Positions 26,191 through 35,387 of a DNA stretch of 64,000 bases are shown in pieces. A model generated the notes under the pieces. The model had not been told where the DNA came from. It saw nothing but the letters and a program-made list of their open reading frames with translations, and did no database searches. The DNA lies in NCBI GenBank assembly GCA_902760805.1, contig CACWHY010000004.1, positions 112,582 to 176,581 of the forward strand, written 5' to 3'. The position numbers were made by a program, and so were the translations under genes. Each line of letters opens with the position of its first letter. Position 1 is the first letter of the stretch. Source of the DNA: Ruminococcus flavefaciens (GTDB lineage: Bacteria; Bacillota; Clostridia; Oscillospirales; Ruminococcaceae).

Positions 26191-26886
26191 TCACCTCCAG
26201 GGACGCTTGCTCTCTGTCCAGCCCTTTGCCTTCCAGTAGTCCGTGTCCAGCTTGTTCCAGCCGTTGCGCTGCATAAGGCTCATTATCTTGAAAAAACCCT
26301 TTGTTTTCAGCGATACCGGTACTTTCCCATGACGTTTCAGTATCTTTTTGGCGATACTGTCTGCCTTTTTGTTGATGCTGTCCTTCAGCTTGGGCTTTAC
26401 GCTGTCCCAGTCAGTTGCCGCAACTGCTGTTCCCAGCTTGTAGGTCTGAGGGATCCCCCAGAAGAAGCAGCTGTCCGCCATGTCCTTTAAGGCAGACTTC
26501 ACTCCTGCTCCGGCTGCTGTGGAGACCACGACCGCCTGCTTGGAAAACATCTTCTCCTCCGGACGGTGTGCCATCCAGCGCCAGCCGTAGTGGTCCAGAA
26601 ACGCCTTCATTGCACCTGTGCAGTGATAAACGTACACCGGTGATGTGAATATCAGCACATCGGAGCTGTCAATGAGCTGGGTGATCGGGCTCAGCTTCTC
26701 ATAATGGGGACATTTGCTCTCGGACACTGAGAAGCACTGGGTGCAGCCGCAGCAGAATTCCCCAAAGTCCTTCGGGAGAAAGACCTCACTGATATTCTCC
26801 GGAGAAGTCAGCTTTTCCGCTATGATCCGCCCGATATGGTATGTTGAGCCCTTGTGGGCCGTTCCGCTTATGATCAGTACCTTCAT
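26191..26886 (-). CDS. NADPH-dependent FMN reductase / flavodoxin-fold protein with Cys cluster
   Basis: The ATG at 26886 overlaps the yhbY stop (TGATG); the preceding GTG is less likely. The 231-residue protein has a flavodoxin-like fold: the phosphate loop 'IISGTAHKGSTYHIGR', 'DVLIFTSPVYVYHCTGAMKAFLDHYGW' and 'VVVSTAAGAGV'. A Cys cluster 'CCGCTQCFSVSESKCP' (about 48-63) is seen in the NADPH-dependent FMN reductase group of anaerobes and may hold an Fe-S cluster or a redox disulphide. It is inserted between yhbY and nadD, which are usually direct neighbours. The substrate is unknown. Confidence 0.82.
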   Translation of the reverse strand: MKVLIISGTAHKGSTYHIGRIIAEKLTSPENISEVFLPKDFGEFCCGCTQCFSVSESKCPHYEKLSPITQLIDSSDVLIFTSPVYVYHCTGAMKAFLDHYGWRWMAHRPEEKMFSKQAVVVSTAAGAGVKSALKDMADSCFFWGIPQTYKLGTAVAATDWDSVKPKLKDSINKKADSIAKKILKRHGKVPVSLKTKGFFKIMSLMQRNGWNKLDTDYWKAKGWTESKRPWR

Positions 26887-27188
26887 CACTTCGCCTTTGG
26901 TATGCCCTCGATGACAGGCTCCTTGGGATTGCGCTTGAACAGCACGAACTTGCTGCCAATGACCTGCACTACCTCGGAATCTGTGGCCTGTGAGATTGCA
27001 TCAGCGGCCTCTCTTGCAGTCCAGCCGGAGTTGTCCAGAACTCTCAGCTTGATCAGCTCTCTCTTGCGCAGCGCCTCGCTGATGTCATTGCACATGGCCT
27101 CAGTTACGCCGCCCTTGCCGACCTGGAATATAGTTTCGTATGTGGAGGCGATACCTCTAAGATACGCCCTCTGCTTGCTTGTCAACAT
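26886..27188 (-). CDS. yhbY: YhbY/CRM-domain RNA-binding protein
   Basis: This is a single CRM domain of 100 residues: 'MLTSKQRAYLRGIASTYETIFQVGKGGVTE' at the start (shown here in pieces: MLTSKQRAYL, QVGKGGV), then 'ELIKLRVLDNS' and 'IGSKFVLFKRNPK'. The GxxG-type loop is VGKGG. The family associates with pre-50S ribosomal particles. Homologues start at MLTSKQR, so I use 27188; an ATG at 27200 that overlaps the rdgB stop is possible, and neither has a strong ribosome binding site. Translational coupling to rdgB is likely. Confidence 0.9.
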   Translation of the reverse strand: MLTSKQRAYLRGIASTYETIFQVGKGGVTEAMCNDISEALRKRELIKLRVLDNSGWTAREAADAISQATDSEVVQVIGSKFVLFKRNPKEPVIEGIPKAK

Positions 27189-27189
27189 A

Positions 27190-27777
27190 TCAAACACCAT
27201 AGCTTTCTTTAAGATAGGAGACCAGCTTTTCCATAGCGGCTCCTCTGTGGCTTATCGCATTTTTTTCCTCTGAGCTCATCTCCGCTAGGGTCCTGCCGTC
27301 ACGGAGGAAGATCGGGTCGTAGCCGAAGCCGTTCTCTCCCCGCTCCTCATAGCCGATAGTTCCCTCACAGCGCCCTGTGAAGCTCTCGCAGACATACTTG
27401 TCAACGTACACGATAGCGCACTCGAAATATGCGCTGCGCTTTCCTTCGGGAACGTCCTTCATTTCGTCAAGGAGCTTCTGACAGCGCTCTCCCTCGGGAG
27501 CATAGCGGGCGGACCAAACTCCCGGCCTTCCGCCAAGAGCATCTACGCAAAGGCCGCTGTCGTCAGCGATCACCGGCATAGGAATCTCCAGCTCATTGTA
27601 CACATCGCAGGCCTTGATCTCGGCATTGCGGACAAAGGTCGTGCCGGTCTCGTCGGGCTCGATATCCACTCCGGCGTCCTTCATGGAAAGGATCTCAAAG
27701 CCCATAGGCTCAAGGATCTGTCTTGCCTCACGGAGCTTGTTTGCGTTATTTGTGGCAAAAAGCAGCTTAGTCCTCAT
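27190..27777 (-). CDS. rdgB: XTP/dITP diphosphatase (RdgB/HAM1 family)
   Basis: The start is ATG 27777 ([17 protein letters not shown]), 11 bases inside the 3' end of ftsY. The 195-residue enzyme has the family motifs 'FATNNANKLREA', 'VIADDSGLCVDALGGRPGVWSARYA' and 'FGYDPIFL', and ends 'ISHRGAAMEKL'. It hydrolyses ITP, dITP and XTP to monophosphates and so keeps deaminated purines out of DNA and RNA. The frame stays open far upstream only because it reads the Asp/Glu codon repeat of ftsY out of frame. Confidence 0.95.
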   Translation of the reverse strand: MRTKLLFATNNANKLREARQILEPMGFEILSMKDAGVDIEPDETGTTFVRNAEIKACDVYNELEIPMPVIADDSGLCVDALGGRPGVWSARYAPEGERCQKLLDEMKDVPEGKRSAYFECAIVYVDKYVCESFTGRCEGTIGYEERGENGFGYDPIFLRDGRTLAEMSSEEKNAISHRGAAMEKLVSYLKESYGV

Positions 27778-29059
27778 CGTCCTCGTCCTTTCTGCCGAAA
27801 AGTCTGCTGAAGAAGCCACGCTTTTTCTTCTTTTCGGGAACTTCCTCGGGCTCCTCCTCTTCCTCGTCATCGTCATCGGAGTCGTCGTCCTCATCGTCGT
27901 CGGAGTCTTCGTCCTCATCGTCGTCTTCATCGTCGGAGTCTTCGCCCTCGTCGTCGTCATCAGAGTCGTCCTCATCGTCGGATCCTTCGTCTTCCTCCTC
28001 AGGCTCCTCTGCTTCGGGCTCGTCCTCTGTCTCGGGCTCCTCTTCGTACTCAGGCTCTTCCTCATAGCTCTCGTCCTGATCCTGGGCTCCCTCCTCAGAA
28101 AGCTCCTCTTCTGTGAGCTCTTCCTCGGCAGCCTCCTCTTCCTCCTCATATGGAGTATCGAACAGGGCGTCTACGAACATCCTGCTGTTGAATGGCTGGA
28201 GGTCGTCGATCTTTTCGCCGACGCCGATCAGCTTCACAGGAATGCCCAGCTCGTTCTTTATGGAAATGACGATACCGCCTTTGGCAGTGCCGTCCAGCTT
28301 GGTCAGCACGATACCTGTGATCGGCGCTGTTTCGCTGAAAAGACGTGCCTGATTGACCGCATTCTGGCCGGTAGTTGCGTCAAGCACCAGCAGCACCTCC
28401 CGTGAGCAGTCCCCTGCCTTGGAGTCGATGATGCGGTTGATCTTGGCCAGCTCGTCCATGAGATTTTTCTTGTTGTGGAGTCGGCCTGCGGTGTCGATGA
28501 TCACCACGTCGCAGGCTCTTGCCTTGGCTGCGTCCAGTGCGTCGTAAACTACGGCTCCCGGGTCAGAGCCCTCGGCGTGCTTTACGATCTCAACGCCTGC
28601 ACGCTCTGTCCAGACCTCCAGCTGGTCGATAGCTGCTGCACGGAAGGTATCAGCAGCCGCTACCAGCACCTTCTTGCCCTCAGTCTTGAACTGGTGGCAC
28701 AGCTTGCCGATAGTTGTGGTCTTGCCGGCGCCGTTTACGCCGATTACCATGATAACTGCCGGAGATACCGACAGGTCAAGGCCTGTGTCGTCGCCCATGA
28801 TCTCGGAAATGACCTCGTGGATCAGCTCCATGATCTCCTTGGGATCGGTTATGCCACGCTCCTTGATCTTTTTCCTGAGGCGGTCGCAGATCTCCTCGGA
28901 GGTCTCTACTCCGATATCGCTCATGATCATCTGCTCCTCAAGCTCCTCAAAGAGCTCCTCATCTATCTTGGTGAAAGAGTTGAAAATTCGCTGTAGACCG
29001 CCAAAAAAGCTGTCTCTGGTCTTTCTAAGGCCGTCTGCGATCTTTTGAAAAATTCCCAT
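27767..29059 (-). CDS. ftsY: Signal recognition particle receptor FtsY with an acidic C-terminal extension
   Basis: The start is ATG 29059 ([11 protein letters not shown]), with GGAGG 7 bases upstream. Residues 1-302 are the complete NG GTPase: '[18 protein letters not shown]', G1 '[14 protein letters not shown]', 'DTFRAAA', '[11 protein letters not shown]', 'LDATTGQNA', '[10 protein letters not shown]' and '[12 protein letters not shown]'. Unusually, ~105 Asp/Glu-dominated residues (304-408) and a basic-aromatic tail '[16 protein letters not shown]' (409-424) follow the GTPase. In Escherichia coli FtsY the acidic A domain and a very similar KKRGFF-type membrane-targeting segment are at the N terminus. 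It acts in co-translational membrane targeting. It lies after smc, a common order. Confidence 0.93.
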   Translation of the reverse strand: MGIFQKIADGLRKTRDSFFGGLQRIFNSFTKIDEELFEELEEQMIMSDIGVETSEEICDRLRKKIKERGITDPKEIMELIHEVISEIMGDDTGLDLSVSPAVIMVIGVNGAGKTTTIGKLCHQFKTEGKKVLVAAADTFRAAAIDQLEVWTERAGVEIVKHAEGSDPGAVVYDALDAAKARACDVVIIDTAGRLHNKKNLMDELAKINRIIDSKAGDCSREVLLVLDATTGQNAVNQARLFSETAPITGIVLTKLDGTAKGGIVISIKNELGIPVKLIGVGEKIDDLQPFNSRMFVDALFDTPYEEEEEAAEEELTEEELSEEGAQDQDESYEEEPEYEEEPETEDEPEAEEPEEEDEGSDDEDDSDDDDEGEDSDDEDDDEDEDSDDDEDDDSDDDDEEEEEPEEVPEKKKKRGFFSRLFGRKDEDDED

Positions 29060-29113
29060 AATAACCTCCGGTGAGTTGTTATACAGTTCGGTAAATGGGA
29101 GCACTTACGGACA

Positions 29114-32100
29114 TCACTGTATGTCCGCAACGTCCTCCTGGAAGTCCACCTGCTCCATTTTCAGCAGCTTGGAGATGCCGTCCTCCTGCATGGTCACGCC
29201 GTAGAGGACGTTTGCCTCCTCCATGGCGCTGCGGCGGTGAGTTACCAGCACGAACTGAGTTGTATCGGTGAAGTTTTTCAGGTACTGGGCGTACTTTCTT
29301 ACGTTCACCTCGTCAAGAGCAGCGTCGATCTCGTCCAGAATACAGAACGGTGCCGGACGCAGCTTCAAAATTGCAAAGTAAATGGCGATAGCCACGAATG
29401 ACTGCTCTCCTCCTGAAAGGGAGATCAGGTTTTTGATCACCTTTCCGGGAGGTGCTACGCTGATCTCGATGCCCGATCCCAGAACGTCCTCCGGGTCGCT
29501 GAGGATCAGCTCGGCCTTTCCTCCGCCGAAAAGCTCGGTGAAGATCGACTTGAAATTGGAGTTGATGATCTGGAAGCTCTCGCTGAATATGCGGCACATA
29601 TCGTCGGTGAGCCCTGCAATGATCTTCTCCAGCTCAGCCTTGGACTTCTGAACGTCTGCAAGCTGCTCAGACATGAAGTTGTAGCGCTCAGATACCTCAC
29701 GGTACTCGTCGATAGCGTCCACGTTGACGCTTCCCAGGGCTGAGATCTTCTTCTTTATGGTGGAGAGCTCCTGCTGTGCGGCGGCCAGATCCTCGATCTT
29801 TTCGGCGATCTGCATGGCCTCTGAGCGAGTGAGCTCATAGACCTCAAGCAGCTGCCGGATGATGTTGTCGGTGTCTCGGCAGTTTGCCTCACGGCGCTCC
29901 TCAAGCCTTGTGATCTCGGCGGAGAATTTCTCCTTCGCCTCGTTGAGCTCCTTGAGGCCCTTCTGGATCTCGTTGACCAGGCGGTTTTGCTCGGTGTGGG
30001 TCTCCTGACAGCGCCGGATCTCCTCATTGTAGGCAGCGGTGTTGTTCTTCATGGAGTCCAGCTGGCTGCGCAGCTGTGCGATCTCCTCCTCCTTGGCGGA
30101 GATGATGCTGTTCTGGCGGCGGATCTCCTCGCTGAACTGGCGACTGCCGGACTTTAATTCCTCCAGGCTCTCGTCTATTCGGCCGATCTCAGTGTTCTGC
30201 GCCTCGATGTCCTTTGCCAGCTCCATGCTGTGGATCTTCAGCTCAGACAGCTTCTCGGAAAGCTGGCTCCTCTGGGCACGGAGCTTGTCACGAACGTCCT
30301 GTCCCTTGGCCAGCTCCTCCTCAGCTTGAGCGATCCTCTTCTCCATGAGCTCAAGCTCTTTCTGGGAGTCGGCTGCGGTCTTCTCCGCATCTGCGATACG
30401 CTCCTTGGCCTCAGCAAGCTGCCTCTTGGCGGCACCGGACTGAGCCTGTGCCTGTGCTGACAGCTCGGCTAAGCTGGAGATCTCGGCCTGGAGCCTTACC
30501 TTCTCATTCTCACATTCGGTGAGCTCGCTCTTGGCAGCCTCCATGTCGTAGCGCAGCTTTTCGGACTCCGCACGGAGCTTCTCAGCCTTTGCGCTAAGGT
30601 CGTCCCTGACCTGGGAGAGCCTCTGGATCTCGCTGTCAAGCTCGGCTATCTCGTTCTTTCTGGTTATCACTCCGCCGGAGCGCACCGCAGAGCCTCCGGT
30701 GAAGGAACCTCCTGCGTTGACCACCTGACCGTCAAGAGTGACGATACGGAAGCGATAGCTGTATTTTTTTGCGATATATGCGGCAGAATCAATGTCCTCT
30801 GCTACAACTGTCCTGCCAAGCAGAGAGGCGATGATGCCGCTGAATTTTTCGTCATATCCCAGCAAACGTGCTGCTGTGTCGATGAAGCCGTCGCAGTTTT
30901 CAAGACCGCTCTCGTTGAGCTCCCTGCCCTTGACCGAGGTGATCGGCAGGAATGTTGCACGGCCGGCCCTCTGCTCTTTCAGCAGACGGATACAGCGCTT
31001 TGCGATGTCCTCGTTCTCAACGATCACGTTCTGAGTTGCTGCTCCCAGAGCTGTTTCGATGGCCAGCGCATACTTGGGATCCACACTTATATTTTGAGCC
31101 ACTGTGCCGAAAACTCCGCCGATCCTGCCCTGCTTTGAGGCCTTCAGGATCGTCTTTACGCTTCCGGAGAAGCCCTCCATGTTGTTCTCTAGGTCGCCAA
31201 GGATCTTGCGGCGCTGCTGCTTTTCCTTCAGCTCGAAGAGGGCACGCTCGAAGTCGGCCTTGGCCTGCTCGAAGCCCTCTCTGCGCCCCTTATACAGCCT
31301 GTCGAAGCCGCTGAGCTTGTTCCGGAGAGCGGCTTCCTTCTGGGAATTCTCTTCTATCAGCCGGTCACATCCGGCCTGCTTCTCCTCATATTCTCCGGCG
31401 GAGCTGCTGCTGTTCTGGCTTGCCTGTTCAAGCTCCGGGAGCCTTGCGGTCTCGGACTCTATCGTGCGCCGTGCGGACTCCTCGGCGAATTTCAGCTCGC
31501 TCTGCCTGATGTAGAGGCTGTTGATCTCGCCGCCGGCCTTGGTGACGGTCTCGCCCAGCTGGGAGCTCTCCTCCTGAGCCTTGGTGAAGCTCTCAGTGAC
31601 CTCTTCGATCTCCTGCTCAAGCTCAGTGCGCTGCTGCTCAAGCTCCTTGATGTGGAGCTCCGCCTTGCTGCGCTGCTCAAGGAGGGCCTGCTTGGTCTCG
31701 GCGGAGTTGTCGATGCTCCTCTGAGCGGCGGCTGCGGCCTCCTGACAGTGCTTGATGTCGTTCTCCAAAACGGCGATGGACGCCTTTTTGTCGGAGGACT
31801 GCTGCTCCTCCTCGATCATTTTTCTTCTCAGCTCGTCGGAGCGAACGGTACACTCCTGCATCTTCCGGTAGCCGTCCTGGAAGCGCTCCTCCTGGCGCTG
31901 TATGTCGCTCTCCAGATTTTCGTATTCGCTCCTGCTGACCAGGATCTTTTCGTCCAGAGTATCCAGCTTTGCCTTCAGCTCGTCCAGACGTGTCACCCAG
32001 ACTGAGATCTCAAGGCGCTTTCTCTCTTCGGCCAGCTTCAGGAATTTCTGCGCCTTCTCAGACTGCTTCCGCAGGGGCTCAACTCGTCCTTCCAGCTCGG

Positions 32101-32686
32101 AAAGAATGTCCGTCAGGCGGAGGAGGTTTTCCTGAGCGGCGGTGAGCTTTCGCTCGGCCTCCAGCTTCTTATAGCGGAATTTGGAAATTCCGGCTGCCTC
32201 CTCGAATATATCTCTTCGCTCGCTGCTCTTGGCGCCCACGATCTCGGCGATACGGCCCTGTCCGATGATAGAATAGCCGTCTCGGCCAAGGCCGGTGTCC
32301 ATGAACAGCTCGTTGATGTCTTTAAGACGGCAGGCTTTTCCGTTGATCATGTACTCGCTCTCACCGCTGCGGTAGAGCTTTCTTGTAACGGACACCTCGT
32401 CGTCCATGTCTGCGAGCGTTCTGTCGGTATTGTCGATATTCAGCGTAACTGCGGCAAAGCCCATGGGCTTTCTGGCAACAGTACCGGAAAAAATAACGTC
32501 CTCCATTTTGTTTCCACGGAGAGTCTTTGTGGACTGCTCGCCCAGCACCCAGCGCACTGAATCGCCGATGTTACTCTTTCCGCTGCCGTTGGGTCCGACT
32601 ACTGCGGTCAGGCCCTTGTCGAAGGTCAGGCTGATCTTGTCCGGAAAGGACTTAAATCCCTGTATCTCCAATGATCTAAGGTACAC
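29114..32686 (-). CDS. smc: Chromosome segregation protein SMC
   Basis: This is a 1190-residue condensin subunit: Walker A 'VGPNGSGKSNIGDSVRWVLG' at 31-50, Q-loop and 'GLGRDGYSIIGQGRI', two long coiled coils, a hinge at about 500-660 ('GGVFGTVAQNISVDPKYALA'), then the signature 'LSGGEQSFVAIAIYFA' and Walker B 'FCILDEIDAALDEVNV'. The GTG start at 32686 follows GGAGGTGAGCGA, giving MYLRSLEIQGFKSF, the normal SMC N terminus. It works with ScpAB (not in this window) to fold and separate chromosomes. Confidence 0.97.
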   Translation of the reverse strand: MYLRSLEIQGFKSFPDKISLTFDKGLTAVVGPNGSGKSNIGDSVRWVLGEQSTKTLRGNKMEDVIFSGTVARKPMGFAAVTLNIDNTDRTLADMDDEVSVTRKLYRSGESEYMINGKACRLKDINELFMDTGLGRDGYSIIGQGRIAEIVGAKSSERRDIFEEAAGISKFRYKKLEAERKLTAAQENLLRLTDILSELEGRVEPLRKQSEKAQKFLKLAEERKRLEISVWVTRLDELKAKLDTLDEKILVSRSEYENLESDIQRQEERFQDGYRKMQECTVRSDELRRKMIEEEQQSSDKKASIAVLENDIKHCQEAAAAAQRSIDNSAETKQALLEQRSKAELHIKELEQQRTELEQEIEEVTESFTKAQEESSQLGETVTKAGGEINSLYIRQSELKFAEESARRTIESETARLPELEQASQNSSSSAGEYEEKQAGCDRLIEENSQKEAALRNKLSGFDRLYKGRREGFEQAKADFERALFELKEKQQRRKILGDLENNMEGFSGSVKTILKASKQGRIGGVFGTVAQNISVDPKYALAIETALGAATQNVIVENEDIAKRCIRLLKEQRAGRATFLPITSVKGRELNESGLENCDGFIDTAARLLGYDEKFSGIIASLLGRTVVAEDIDSAAYIAKKYSYRFRIVTLDGQVVNAGGSFTGGSAVRSGGVITRKNEIAELDSEIQRLSQVRDDLSAKAEKLRAESEKLRYDMEAAKSELTECENEKVRLQAEISSLAELSAQAQAQSGAAKRQLAEAKERIADAEKTAADSQKELELMEKRIAQAEEELAKGQDVRDKLRAQRSQLSEKLSELKIHSMELAKDIEAQNTEIGRIDESLEELKSGSRQFSEEIRRQNSIISAKEEEIAQLRSQLDSMKNNTAAYNEEIRRCQETHTEQNRLVNEIQKGLKELNEAKEKFSAEITRLEERREANCRDTDNIIRQLLEVYELTRSEAMQIAEKIEDLAAAQQELSTIKKKISALGSVNVDAIDEYREVSERYNFMSEQLADVQKSKAELEKIIAGLTDDMCRIFSESFQIINSNFKSIFTELFGGGKAELILSDPEDVLGSGIEISVAPPGKVIKNLISLSGGEQSFVAIAIYFAILKLRPAPFCILDEIDAALDEVNVRKYAQYLKNFTDTTQFVLVTHRRSAMEEANVLYGVTMQEDGISKLLKMEQVDFQEDVADIQ

Positions 32687-32690
32687 TCGC

Positions 32691-33710
32691 TCACCTCCTC
32701 AGTTTGACTTTGTACTTGGGAAGACTGGCGTCCCCCACTATCTTAAGATCTATCCCCTGTTCCTTGAAATAGATCAAATTCGCCTTTTTGTGGCCAATTG
32801 CCTTGCTTATGCAGCTTGGTGCAGCGGCGATCGTTACGCTGCCCTCTGCCAGTCCCAGCTCCTCCTCGATCAGTTTTCGGTAGATGCTTGTCTCGCAGAG
32901 CTCCCGGAATGCCGGGTGGTAGAAGCCTCCCACCATGTCCTGCTCAACGAACTCACTGGCGTGAAGCCCGCACTTGATGACTCTGATGCCGTTTTCCTCG
33001 AAATTCCGCAAGAAATATGCAGCAGTTTCCACCACGTCATCGAAGTCGAAACAAGAGTGCATACCACCTGCGCCGCCGAAGAGCTGGTATTCGCCGCTCT
33101 CATAAAGCTGAGCAAGCCTTGTGCCCTTCAGGATCACCACAGGGTAGATGCGGACTGTGTCCGGACGGATCGCCATGATCTTCTCGAAGGTCAGCATCTC
33201 ATCATCGCCTGTGCTCTGGTAGAGGCCTATCATCATTTGGAGGCCAAGCTCGAAGCCCTGCTGCCGAATGAGGCGGCTTGCCTCCTCCACGTCCTTTGCT
33301 GTGTGGCCACGGTCGTTTGCAAGGAGCACCTTGTCGCTCATGGACTGAGCTCCCAGCTCGATAGCAGTGACTCCGAAGCCTTTCAGCAGCTCCAGCACCT
33401 CTTCGTCGATACAGTCAGGCCTTGTGGAGCATCGTATTCCCCGGAATTTCCCCTCTCCCACGAACTCACTGGCTGCTTGAAGCAGCTCCGTCATGTAGTC
33501 TCTTGGGATAGCGGTGAAGCTGCCTCCGAAAAATGCGATCTCGGTATCAGCGGGAGACTTGACCTGAGAAAGAGCCTTCCGGCATATCTCCCTTACTTCT
33601 TCTCCATGAGGAAGGCTGACGGCTCCGCTGATCGTATTCTGGTCGCAGAAGCTGCACCTGTGCGGACAGCCGACGTGGGGCACGAAGATCGAGATGTTAC
33701 TGTGCGGCAT
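32691..33710 (-). CDS. Elp3-like radical SAM protein
   Basis: This 339-residue protein has the radical SAM cluster site 'GCPHRCSFCDQ' (CxxxCxxC), 'EIAFFGGSFTAIP', 'GIRCSTRPDCIDEEVLELL', 'ELGAQSM' and 'LQMMIGLYQSTGDDE', matching the Elp3/oxygen-independent coproporphyrinogen-like branch. It lacks the acetyltransferase domain of true Elp3. Genes of this type stand between rnc and smc in many Clostridia. A tRNA-modifying role is assumed but not shown. Its start lies 14 bases inside rnc. Confidence 0.85.
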   Translation of the reverse strand: MPHSNISIFVPHVGCPHRCSFCDQNTISGAVSLPHGEEVREICRKALSQVKSPADTEIAFFGGSFTAIPRDYMTELLQAASEFVGEGKFRGIRCSTRPDCIDEEVLELLKGFGVTAIELGAQSMSDKVLLANDRGHTAKDVEEASRLIRQQGFELGLQMMIGLYQSTGDDEMLTFEKIMAIRPDTVRIYPVVILKGTRLAQLYESGEYQLFGGAGGMHSCFDFDDVVETAAYFLRNFEENGIRVIKCGLHASEFVEQDMVGGFYHPAFRELCETSIYRKLIEEELGLAEGSVTIAAAPSCISKAIGHKKANLIYFKEQGIDLKIVGDASLPKYKVKLRR

Positions 33711-34389
33711 AGCCCATTAGCGCAAGAGCCTCCTTAGCGGCAAGCTGCTCGGCCTCCTTCTTGCTCCTGCCCTTGCCCTTGCCGATAACCTGTGAGTTGA
33801 GCCTTACCTCCACCACGAAACGCTTGTTGTGGTCGGGACCCTCCTCGCCGATGAGAACGTATTCCACCTTCTCCTCGGGGTTTTTCTGGACGATCTCCTG
33901 CAAAACTGTCTTGTAGTCGCTGTAGACCGGCTTCTTTCCGTGCTCGATGTCCTCGGGCATGAAGCGGAGGATATGCTTTGAGGCAGGCTCCATTCCGCCG
34001 TCAAGGTAGATCGCAGCGATAACCGCCTCAAAAGCGTCCGCCAGGATCGAGGGGCGCTCTCTTCCGCCGGTGTTCTCCTCGCCCTTGCCAAGGCGGAGGA
34101 AGTCTCCCAAATGGATCTGCTGAGCAAACACATGAAGGGATTTTTCGCACACCAGTGAGGCTCTCAGCTTTGTGAGCTCGCCCTCTGCCACTTGGGTGAA
34201 ATGCTTGTAAAGATAGTCAGAGACAACTATCGAAAGTACGCTGTCTCCCAGGAATTCCAGACGCTCATTGCTGCCGCCTGCGTTCTTTTTTTCGTTGGCG
34301 TAGGATGAATGTGACAGAGCCTGCTCCAGCAGAGACTTATCCTTGAAGGAATAGCCTATTATCTGTTCAAATCTATCTATGCTTTCCAT
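33697..34389 (-). CDS. rnc: Ribonuclease III
   Basis: The start is ATG 34389 (MESIDRFEQIIGY), after AAGGAG. The 230-residue enzyme has the catalytic motif 'ERLEFLGDSVLSIVVSDYLY', 'DAFEAVIAAIYLDGG' and a C-terminal double-stranded-RNA-binding domain ending 'GKGKGRSKKEAEQLAAKEAL'. It processes rRNA precursors and other duplex RNA. It lies 5 bases after plsX; acpP, often found between these two, is missing here. Confidence 0.96.
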   Translation of the reverse strand: MESIDRFEQIIGYSFKDKSLLEQALSHSSYANEKKNAGGSNERLEFLGDSVLSIVVSDYLYKHFTQVAEGELTKLRASLVCEKSLHVFAQQIHLGDFLRLGKGEENTGGRERPSILADAFEAVIAAIYLDGGMEPASKHILRFMPEDIEHGKKPVYSDYKTVLQEIVQKNPEEKVEYVLIGEEGPDHNKRFVVEVRLNSQVIGKGKGRSKKEAEQLAAKEALALMGYAAQ

Positions 34390-34394
34390 AATTT

Positions 34395-35387
34395 TTACTC
34401 CTTGTGAGTTGCTGCGGCGTACTCCTCGATAACGCCTGCAACATTTACCTCGGCACACTTTTTAGCCTGGCGGACAGCGTTGAAAAAGGCTGTTCCGTCA
34501 GAGCTGCCGTGCGCCTTGATGACGGGCTTTCGCACTCCCAAAAGCGCTGAGCCGCCTACTTCCTTGTAGTCCATTTGCTTCTTGAAGGCACGGATCTTTC
34601 CCAATGAAAAGACTGCGCCCAGCTTTCCGGCTCCTGAGAAGATCCATCTGAGCTTTCTTGCGAAAAAGCTGCCCATGCCCTCATAGAGCTTCAGCACGAT
34701 GTTCCCTGTAAAGCCGTCGGTGACGATCACCTGATACTGGCCGTTGGGGATGTCACGGGCTTCGATATTTCCGCCGAAGTTAAGGCCTGACTGCTCCAGC
34801 AGCTTGTATGCCTCCAGCTCCAGCTCTCTGCCCTTAGTCTCCTCAGCACCGATGTTGAGAAGTCCCACCTTCGGGTTTTTGATGCCAAGGACACGCTCCA
34901 TATAGGCGCTTCCCATAATGGCGAACTGCACCAGCATCTCCGGGCGGCACTCGGTGTTCGCACCTGCGTCCAGCAGCACGAAGCTGCCCTTGTCAGCAGG
35001 CATCACCGGTGAGGGTGCGATACGTTTGATCCCTTTGATACGCTTGACGATGAAGGTCGCTCCCATTACCAGAGCGCCGGTGCTCCCTGCGCTGACAAAG
35101 GCCTCGCCTCTGCCCTCAGCAAGCAGCTTCAGTCCCAGCGCCATAGAGGTATTGCTGCCGGACTTGATTATCTCCTTCGGCTCATCATGTATATCAAAAA
35201 CATCATCCGTGTGCTCGATCTCAATGCCGGTGAGACTTATGCCGTTCTCCTCGGCACACTTTTTTATCTTGGGCTGGCTTCCAGTGAGGATGATCTCCAC
35301 TCCCAGCTCCCGGACCGCTCTTTCGCAGCCACGAAGCACCTCCAGAGGAGCGTTGTCTCCTCCGAAGGCGTCAACTATGATCTTCAT
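34395..35387 (-). CDS. plsX: Phosphate acyltransferase PlsX
   Basis: This 330-residue enzyme starts 'MKIIVDAFGGDNAPLEVL' and has 'AFVSAGSTGALVMGATFIV', 'VLLDAGANTECRPEMLVQFA', 'VGLLNIGAEETKG' and 'VIVTDGFTGNIVLKLYEG'. It converts acyl-ACP to acyl phosphate, the acyl donor for PlsY in phospholipid synthesis, at the inner side of the membrane. Its start overlaps the trmFO stop by 4 bases. Confidence 0.96.
   Translation of the reverse strand: MKIIVDAFGGDNAPLEVLRGCERAVRELGVEIILTGSQPKIKKCAEENGISLTGIEIEHTDDVFDIHDEPKEIIKSGSNTSMALGLKLLAEGRGEAFVSAGSTGALVMGATFIVKRIKGIKRIAPSPVMPADKGSFVLLDAGANTECRPEMLVQFAIMGSAYMERVLGIKNPKVGLLNIGAEETKGRELELEAYKLLEQSGLNFGGNIEARDIPNGQYQVIVTDGFTGNIVLKLYEGMGSFFARKLRWIFSGAGKLGAVFSLGKIRAFKKQMDYKEVGGSALLGVRKPVIKAHGSSDGTAFFNAVRQAKKCAEVNVAGVIEEYAAATHKE

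Noticed and set aside
27460-28149. Frame full of Arg/Lys/Thr upstream of the rdgB start
   Set aside because: It is the Asp/Glu codon repeat of ftsY read out of frame; rdgB begins at 27777.
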